Shown here: positions 5,764 to 9,105 of the stretch, in pieces
Position numbering within the stretch: position 1 is the first letter of the stretch
Layout of the letters: every line of letters begins with the position of its first letter
NCBI GenBank assembly: GCA_001803815.1
Contig: MHEL01000090.1
Span: 1 to 9,105, forward strand
Origin: Nitrospirae bacterium RBG_19FT_COMBO_42_15
Lineage (GTDB): Bacteria; Nitrospirota; CAKKRA01; 9FT-COMBO-42-15
Direction of reading: 5' to 3'
DNA length: 9,105 nucleotides
Made by a program: the position numbers and the translations under genes
The notes under the pieces: model-generated
Seen by the model: only the letters and a program-made list of their open reading frames with translations
Told to the model about the DNA's origin: nothing
Databases searched by the model: none

Positions 5764-5832
5764 GTCATTGCGAGGAGCAAAGCGACGAAGCAATCTGAGA
5801 TTGCCACGCTCCCTTTGGTCGCTCGCAATGAC
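5764..5832. repeat. GTCATTGCGAG palindromic intergenic repeat
   Basis: A 69-bp element bounded by perfect 11-bp inverted ends, GTCATTGCGAG (5764-5774) and CTCGCAATGAC (5822-5832). It has the internal GCGACGAAGCAATCT / AGATTGCCACGCTC pairing typical of a widespread dispersed palindrome in environmental bacterial genomes. Its reverse strand encodes the spurious LRRFAPRND string often mis-annotated as protein. It may act as a hairpin terminator after the hydrolase gene, but no U-tract follows. Confidence 0.88.
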
Positions 5833-5884
5833 AAATAGAAAAATTTAATTTCTCATTCATGCTATCGATAGGGAGGTGGTATTT

Positions 5885-6121
5885 ATGCCATTAAGTGCAT
5901 ATGTTTTAATCAGGGTTATCGGCGACAGGACTGAAAGCGCATTCAAATTTATATCTGCTTTAAAAGGGATAAAAAGCGTGCATACAGTAACAGGACCGTA
6001 TGACATCATTGCCCTTGTTGAGGCGCCTGATTTAAAGGGCCTTGGCGAAATGATTCTATCTAAGATAAGAACCCTTGACGGTGTAAGGGAGACAACCACA
6101 TGCATTGTAGTAAATGTATAA
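5885..6121 (+). CDS. Stand-alone Lrp/AsnC ligand-binding (RAM) domain protein
   Basis: A 78-residue protein that is entirely an Lrp/AsnC C-terminal RAM domain without the helix-turn-helix. It begins SAYVLIRVIGDR, then the IKSVHTVTGPYDIIALVEAPD core (residues 29-49; TGPYD is the family's turn), and ends with the VRETTTCIVV strand. Such domains form alpha-beta sandwich dimers and oligomers that bind amino acids or other small effectors. A lone RAM protein may sense a metabolite or modulate a full Lrp partner. ATG 5885 is preceded by GGGAGGTGG five bases away; a GTG at 5876 lies inside that Shine-Dalgarno sequence and is rejected. It is the first gene of an apparent three-gene operon. I see no convincing promoter immediately upstream; a CTATCGATAG palindrome (5862-5871) abuts the Shine-Dalgarno sequence. 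Confidence 0.88.
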   Translation: MPLSAYVLIRVIGDRTESAFKFISALKGIKSVHTVTGPYDIIALVEAPDLKGLGEMILSKIRTLDGVRETTTCIVVNV

Positions 6122-6145
6122 TAACATCAAATATGGAGGTCTGCC

Positions 6146-6400
6146 ATGAAGGAGGAAAAGATAGGTGTAGTATTGCATTATTACAGTAAGGCAGGCGTTG
6201 CTGCAATAAAGTTAGATGATGCACTCAAGGTCGGCGACAAGATTCATATAAAGGGTCATACTACAAATTTTGACGAGGTTATTAATTCTATCCAGATTGA
6301 GCACAATCAGGTAAATGCGGCAAAGAAGGGTGATGATATAGGCATTAAGGTCCCTGACCATGTCAGGGAGCATGATGTTGTTTATAAAGTAACAGAATAA
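6146..6400 (+). CDS. EF-Tu domain-2-like beta-barrel protein (translation elongation factor-like)
   Basis: An 84-residue protein resembling domain 2 of translational GTPases without the GTPase domain. The pattern is IGVVLHYYSKAGVAAIKL, then LKVGDKIHIKGHTT (27-40), then a DEVINSIQIEHNQV stretch and the GDDIGIKV/VREHDVVYKV close. The set 'GDxIxIxGxT...SxQxxxxxVxxAxxGDxIGIKV' is the hallmark of this domain. Conserved small proteins of this kind occur in bacteria and archaea, usually annotated translation elongation factor-like, with no established role. GGAGG lies 7 nt before the ATG. It is 24 nt after the RAM gene and 22 nt before the kinase-like gene. Confidence 0.87.
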   Translation: MKEEKIGVVLHYYSKAGVAAIKLDDALKVGDKIHIKGHTTNFDEVINSIQIEHNQVNAAKKGDDIGIKVPDHVREHDVVYKVTE

Positions 6401-6422
6401 AAGGTTAGTGTTTTTTTGTCCT

Positions 6423-7499
6423 ATGAATCTGATTATTGATAAATTAGCAGGGGTAGAAGGCTGGGAAACAGCCGCATCAAGGATTGCATCAGATAAAGGT
6501 GTTGCAATAATACTTGGCGCGCCTGACAGCGGCAAAACCACATTTGCCCGCTTTCTGGTTGACTGGCTGACTAAGAAGCAGCTCTCTGTTGCTATGGTTG
6601 ATGCAGACATGGGGCAGTCAACATTAGGCCCTCCTACAACCATTGGCATGAACGTGTTTAAGTCAGCGCCCCACTGGCTTGAAGATATTCCATGCAGGTC
6701 TTTGCACTTTGTAGGCTCTACATCGCCGGAAAAGCATTTTATCTCTACTATTGTAGGCGTAAAAAAGATGACAGAGTCTGCACTTGGCTGCGGTGCAGAG
6801 ATAACCCTTGTTGACACATCAGGCCTTGTATATGGAAATGCAGGCCGCCTCTTAAAATCACAGAAGATAGACATAATAAAACCGAACCATATTGTTGCAA
6901 TTCAGGAGAGCGATGAGATTGAGCACCTCCTCCTCCCGTATATAAAACAAAATACAATCAAAATACACCGCCTTATGACATCTGAAGATACAAAGACAAA
7001 ACCCAAAGACCAGAGAAGGTCTTACCGCGAGATAAAGTTTCAGGAATACTTCAGGAAGTCCATGCGGCACAGGTTTGTACTCGGAGACATCGGCATCTTG
7101 GGTTCATTTCTTGGCAGCGGGCGAAAACTCAGCGCAAATGATTTAATTTTTTTATCAAAAACATTGGACGCCAATGCAGTACATGCAGAAATCGGGTTTG
7201 AAGAGGTTTTGATAATAGTAAAGGGCGGCTATTCAAAGGAAGGCATTGTAAAGCTTAAAAAGCACTTCTTAGATAGAGAGATTATTATTAACGAGCTTGA
7301 TGATTTTAAATTTTTAATAACAGGATTAAATGATGAGAAAAATAACACACTCGGCATCGGCATAATAGAGGAGATAGAAATGCCTGCCGGCATTATTACA
7401 GTAATTACGCCATTACATGATATAGAAATGGTCAGGATGCTGCATTTTGGTTCTATTAAGCTAAATTTATCAGGAAGAGAGATAAATAACAAGCAATAA
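6423..7499 (+). CDS. Clp1/Grc3/NOL9-type P-loop polynucleotide 5'-kinase candidate
   Basis: A 358-residue P-loop protein of the Clp1/Grc3 type. Eukaryotic and archaeal relatives phosphorylate RNA 5'-hydroxyl ends. Walker A is GAPDSGKTT (32-40). VDADMGQSTLGPP (59-71) carries the D-x-D-x-G-Q-S signature of this family. SLHFVGSTSPEKH (93-105), VDTSGLVYG (130-138) and the arginine-rich RRSYREIKFQEYF segment (198-210, probable lid) follow in the family's order. The C-terminal 150 residues look like a beta-rich domain ending in an EMVRMLHFGSIKL strand. Activity in this protein is inference. The ATG start at 6423 has no good Shine-Dalgarno sequence; a GTG at 6408 would add five residues and has AAGG only three bases before it. 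It is the last gene of the operon with RAM and EF-like genes, perhaps translationally coupled. Confidence 0.82.
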   Translation: MNLIIDKLAGVEGWETAASRIASDKGVAIILGAPDSGKTTFARFLVDWLTKKQLSVAMVDADMGQSTLGPPTTIGMNVFKSAPHWLEDIPCRSLHFVGSTSPEKHFISTIVGVKKMTESALGCGAEITLVDTSGLVYGNAGRLLKSQKIDIIKPNHIVAIQESDEIEHLLLPYIKQNTIKIHRLMTSEDTKTKPKDQRRSYREIKFQEYFRKSMRHRFVLGDIGILGSFLGSGRKLSANDLIFLSKTLDANAVHAEIGFEEVLIIVKGGYSKEGIVKLKKHFLDREIIINELDDFKFLITGLNDEKNNTLGIGIIEEIEMPAGIITVITPLHDIEMVRMLHFGSIKLNLSGREINNKQ

Positions 7500-7500
7500 A

Positions 7501-7526
7501 GGGCAATCACAAGGACTGCCCCTACC
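7501..7526. repeat. GGGCA / TGCCC degenerate palindrome between convergent genes
   Basis: GGGCA (7501-7505) and TGCCC (7517-7521) flank an 11-nt centre, followed by CTACC. It resembles the eroded GTAGGGGCA-type palindromic repeats of environmental genomes and may act as a weak bidirectional stop between the kinase-like gene and the convergent exported-protein gene, whose stop codon lies inside it. Confidence 0.45.
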
Positions 7527-7902
7527 TTATCTTTTCAATCGCAGTTGCCGTCCATATCCCGTTCGGCTTTATCACCCTTGCAAGATGCACATTATATTTT
7601 ATTTCTTTATATGCAGTAGTAACTAAAGCATGCTTCTCATCCATCTGCGCTATCTTGCAGGCATTATAATCTGCCATCTCACGGCTGTCTGTCAGGGCGC
7701 CGTGCGCAACATCAATCGGATTAAGCCTCCAGAGCTGATAGCCGTTTTCTACTGTCAACTGCAGTCTTGACTCATTGTCATAGTCAATATGGAGTTTTAG
7801 GGTTTGACTTGTTTTTGCCTCGCTTTTTTTCCCACAGCCGAGAGGGGATAAAGTAAAGGCCATTACGCCTGCTACGAAGAGAACGCTGAATCTTTTAAAC
7901 AT
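7522..7902 (-). CDS. Small exported protein, possible lipoprotein, unknown function
   Basis: A 126-residue protein with an N-terminal signal: positive start (MFKR), hydrophobic stretch VLFVAGVMAFTL and then SPLGC, with C23 as a possible lipidation site. Proline at -3 breaks the usual lipobox, so it may be an atypical lipoprotein or a plain secreted protein. The mature part is hydrophilic with alternating strand-like segments (TLKLHIDYD, RLQLTVENGYQLWRLNPI, IKYNVHLARVI, IWTATAIEKIR) that suggest a small beta-rich domain; I do not recognise a family. ATG 7902 is chosen because GAGGTG lies six bases upstream; an ATG-like frame from 7914 would overlap that site. It has its own promoter and a palindrome in the leader, and converges on the kinase-like operon. 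Confidence 0.8.
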   Translation of the reverse strand: MFKRFSVLFVAGVMAFTLSPLGCGKKSEAKTSQTLKLHIDYDNESRLQLTVENGYQLWRLNPIDVAHGALTDSREMADYNACKIAQMDEKHALVTTAYKEIKYNVHLARVIKPNGIWTATAIEKIR

Positions 7903-7926
7903 AATACACCTCAATAATTCTTTGTA

Positions 7927-7940
7927 CCTGTTGCAACAGG
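7927..7940. promoter_or_regulatory. 14-bp perfect palindrome in the leader of the exported-protein gene
   Basis: CCTGTTGCAACAGG is its own reverse complement. It lies between the -10 box (7957-7962) and the Shine-Dalgarno sequence of the minus-strand gene, a position typical of repressor operators. No cognate regulator can be named. Confidence 0.5.
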
Positions 7941-7956
7941 CGCACTTTTAATGTTT

Positions 7957-7986
7957 GTTATATCATATTAGCAGATAGCCTGTCAA
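7957..7986 (-). promoter_or_regulatory. Sigma70-type promoter of the exported-protein gene
   Basis: On the minus strand TTGACA (7986-7981), an 18-nt spacer and TATAAC (7962-7957). The leader would be about 50 nt and carries the 14-bp palindrome. Confidence 0.65.
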
Positions 7987-8051
7987 TATTTGAAAAAAAA
8001 TATTTAAGGGAAATGTGATAAAAGACCTTGATTGTGTTTGGCCCATTCATG

Positions 8052-8141
8052 TTATTCATTTTCTTGCCTGCAATGGGCTATTATTATAATTACCTGATGA
8101 TTATCAGCTATGAAATAAACATTGGGACAGTAGAATATTTT
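8052..8141 (-). pseudogene. Possible remnant of a ParE/RelE-type toxin C-terminus
   Basis: About 29 codons ending in TAA read FYCPNVYFIADNHQVIIII, then AHCRQENE. This resembles the last beta strands of ParE/RelE-family toxins (pattern P-x-x-Y-F-I-x-x-D-x-x-x-V-I-I-I-x-A-x-x-H-x-R). The frame stays open to 8318, but the part upstream overlaps the direct repeat, the vapBC promoter and vapB, and does not read like a toxin N-terminus. No start codon with a Shine-Dalgarno sequence is seen. It may be the tail of a decayed toxin-antitoxin module, or chance. Confidence 0.3.
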
Positions 8142-8142
8142 T

Positions 8143-8188
8143 GCAGAAGAGTAAAGGTTGTGTAATGGGTAGACCCGGCCTTGATTCC
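8143..8188 (+). repeat. Left 46-nt direct repeat bracketing vapBC
   Basis: Begins GCAGAAGAGTAAAGG and ends TTGATTCC. Aligned without gaps to 8991-9036 it matches at 35 of 46 positions. It sits just upstream of the vapBC promoter. Nature unknown: dispersed repeat, eroded gene fragment or insertion boundary. Confidence 0.55.
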
Positions 8189-8192
8189 CCGC

Positions 8193-8221
8193 TTGACAAT
8201 CATATCGACTTTGCATATAAT
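8193..8221 (+). promoter_or_regulatory. Consensus sigma70 promoter of vapBC
   Basis: TTGACA (8193-8198), a 17-nt spacer and TATAAT (8216-8221): both boxes are perfect consensus. The -10 box is part of the palindrome TATAATTATA (8216-8225), nested in a near-palindrome TGC...GCA (8212-8228), a likely site for VapB/VapBC autorepression. Confidence 0.85.
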
Positions 8222-8247
8222 TATAGCATACAAAGGAGGTGCGTATT

Positions 8248-8481
8248 ATGCGTGCGACATTAAACATACCCGACAAGCTCTTTTCTGAGGCACAGAAGAT
8301 TACAGGAGAAAAATCCAAGACAAAAACAGTCGTTATCGCTATTCAAGAGTTTATTAAGCAGAGAAAGATAAAGGAATTGATTGCCTTGAGAGGGAAAATT
8401 CAGATTGATTATGATTGGGGGAAAGAGGAAAAACTTGAAATAGAAGCCCAGAAAAAAAGGGAGAAGCTGCTTGAAAAATAG
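8248..8481 (+). CDS. vapB: VapB-family antitoxin
   Basis: A 77-residue antitoxin that would neutralise the PIN toxin encoded next and repress the shared promoter. The N-terminus MRATLNIPDKLFSEAQKITG is the ribbon-helix-helix opening of VapB antitoxins: a DNA-binding strand, then helix, then TKTVVIAIQEFIKQRKIKEL. The C-terminal third is lysine- and glutamate-rich (DYDWGKEEKLEIEAQKKREK), as expected for the flexible toxin-wrapping tail. ATG 8248 follows AAAGGAGGTG at good spacing; a GTG at 8239 overlaps that site and is rejected. It overlaps vapC by 11 nt. Confidence 0.9.
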   Translation: MRATLNIPDKLFSEAQKITGEKSKTKTVVIAIQEFIKQRKIKELIALRGKIQIDYDWGKEEKLEIEAQKKREKLLEK

Positions 8482-8857
8482 GATACTAACTGATACAAGC
8501 GTCTGGATTGAGTTTTTTAAATTAAAATCAAAAATTGGAGACAGGCTTGAGTATCTGCTAATTGAGAACTCTATTTGGACATGCGGAATCATTATGTTTG
8601 AGCTTTTGCAGGGGGTAAAATCAGAGCCTGAAAAAGTTAAGATATTAGATAAGCTTTCAAGCCTGCCGTATGTTGAGATGACAGATATATTGTGGCAGAA
8701 GTCTGCCGAGCTTTCTATCTCCTTAAAAAAAGAGGGCTTAAATCTTCCTCTATCCGACATCTTCATATCCGCAATCGCCATTGAAAATAACCTTTCTGTT
8801 TTTACAATTGATAAACACTTTGAACAGATGCCAAATTTAAAGCTTTACAGAATATAA
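8471..8857 (+). CDS. vapC: VapC-family PIN-domain ribonuclease toxin
   Basis: A 128-residue PIN-domain endoribonuclease. VapC toxins cut tRNA or rRNA in a magnesium-dependent way and stall translation when free of VapB. The acidic quartet is intact: D8 (ILTDTSVWIEFF), E44 (FELLQG), D96 (LPLSDIFIS) and D114 (FTIDKHF), so the toxin should be active. The start is TTG at 8471, inside the end of vapB, with AGGGAG seven bases upstream. The 11-nt overlap implies coupled translation, with the antitoxin made first. No clear intrinsic terminator with a U-tract follows, only the C-rich hairpin at 8917-8934. Confidence 0.92.
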   Translation: MKNRILTDTSVWIEFFKLKSKIGDRLEYLLIENSIWTCGIIMFELLQGVKSEPEKVKILDKLSSLPYVEMTDILWQKSAELSISLKKEGLNLPLSDIFISAIAIENNLSVFTIDKHFEQMPNLKLYRI

Positions 8858-8865
8858 CCGTTTTA

Positions 8866-8934
8866 TCAACTCCCCCTGCCCCCCTCATACATTAAGAGTG
8901 AGCGGTGATTATTCCTCCCCTTGATAAAAAGGGG
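8866..8934. repeat. C-rich / CCCCTT-AAGGGG repeat-like stretch after vapC
   Basis: ACTCCCCCTGCCCCCC (8869-8884) is followed by a 6-bp hairpin CCCCTT (8917-8922) / AAGGGG (8929-8934). Composition and layout resemble a degenerate relative of the CCCCCTTT/AAAGGGGG repeat at 453-471. It could serve as a weak terminator for vapBC. Confidence 0.45.
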
Positions 8935-8990
8935 CGCTGCATCATCACCCTTATTTTTCCCACTGCCCTTAATCTTTATAAAACAACTTA

Positions 8991-9036
8991 GCAGAAGATT
9001 AAAGGCTGTGCTATGTGCAGGCGCGGCTCTGATGCC
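8991..9036 (+). repeat. Right 46-nt direct repeat bracketing vapBC
   Basis: Begins GCAGAAGATTAAAGG and ends CTGATGCC; partner of 8143-8188 (35 of 46 identical, same orientation, 848 nt apart). The rest of 8935-9105 shows no gene on either strand. A short inverted repeat, TAAGAGTGA near 8893 and TCACTCTTA near 9050, encloses this copy. Confidence 0.55.
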
Positions 9037-9105
9037 TTTCGCTATGCTTCACTCTTAGAATCAGGCTTGCAGATGCCCTGCTCATGCTAATTCTGAAAAA
9101 AGATT

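Noticed and set aside
5434..5793. Minus-strand frame starting MLRRFAPRND
   Set aside because: The start lies in the GTCATTGCGAG palindromic repeat, which produces this string by chance in many genomes; the rest is antisense to the hydrolase gene.
6212..6874. Long minus-strand open frame of 220 codons
   Set aside because: It is antisense to the EF-like and kinase-like genes, which have clear family motifs and Shine-Dalgarno sequences. The antisense peptide has no recognisable domain.
7987..8192. Small RNA or CRISPR-like structure upstream of vapBC
   Set aside because: Only a loose CCCATT/AATGGG pairing near 8041-8078 and no regularly spaced repeats; too weak to call.
8260..8781. Minus-strand open frame of 173 codons
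   Set aside because: Antisense to vapB and vapC, both with intact family residues.
8858..9105. Integron attC site after vapC
   Set aside because: No paired RYYYAAC and GTTRRRY core sites are seen around the cassette-like vapBC; the flanking similarity is a direct repeat of another kind.
1..9105. tRNA, rRNA, CRISPR array, riboswitch or insertion sequence with transposase
   Set aside because: None recognised on reading both strands; leaders are short and no transposase-like protein is encoded.

Overview
The window looks like a chromosomal segment of an uncultured, probably anaerobic bacterium. Base composition is moderate to low GC. Genes are close-packed, Shine-Dalgarno sequences are strong, and sigma70-type promoters (TTGACA / TATAAT-like) are easy to read. 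Several families of palindromic intergenic repeats of a kind I associate with environmental genomes (for example Nitrospirota and deltaproteobacterial lineages) occupy the gaps. The lineage is an inference from style and gene content; no rRNA or tRNA gene is present to fix it.

Left half (1-3895, minus strand): one apparent sulfur-amino-acid operon, driven by a clear promoter at 3867-3895. In transcription order it encodes a ThiS-like sulfur carrier, a CysK-type cysteine synthase, a MoeB/ThiF/HesA-type E1-like adenylyltransferase, a threonine synthase with an N-terminal zinc ribbon, a MoaD/CysO-like sulfur carrier, and the start of a NIL-domain protein that runs off the left edge. Two carriers, one activating enzyme and two PLP enzymes suggest protein-thiocarboxylate-dependent cysteine and/or homocysteine synthesis. 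Both carriers have residues beyond the diglycine (GG-CC in the MoaD-like one, GGG-VAKEAV in the ThiS-like one), so an unmasking protease or non-canonical use is predicted. No protease is in the window.

Middle (3896-5756): a divergent promoter drives a 51-codon gene of unknown function (3964-4119). It is separated by a bidirectional terminator from a convergent Hsp20 small heat-shock gene, which has its own promoter and is flanked by a 13-nt perfect inverted repeat. Divergent from hsp20 is a metallo-beta-lactamase-fold hydrolase whose promoter sits so close to its ATG that the mRNA may be leaderless.

Right-middle (5757-7499, plus strand): after a GTCATTGCGAG-type palindromic repeat comes a three-gene operon. 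It encodes a stand-alone Lrp/AsnC ligand-binding (RAM) domain protein, a small EF-Tu-domain-2-like beta-barrel protein, and a Clp1/Grc3/NOL9-type P-loop polynucleotide kinase candidate. Convergent to it is a small exported protein (7522-7902, minus) with a palindrome in its leader.

Right end (7987-9105): a vapBC toxin-antitoxin module with a perfect-consensus promoter, bracketed by 46-nt direct repeats (35/46 identical). A possible ParE/RelE toxin remnant lies next to the left repeat. The last 248 bases hold only repeat-like sequence.
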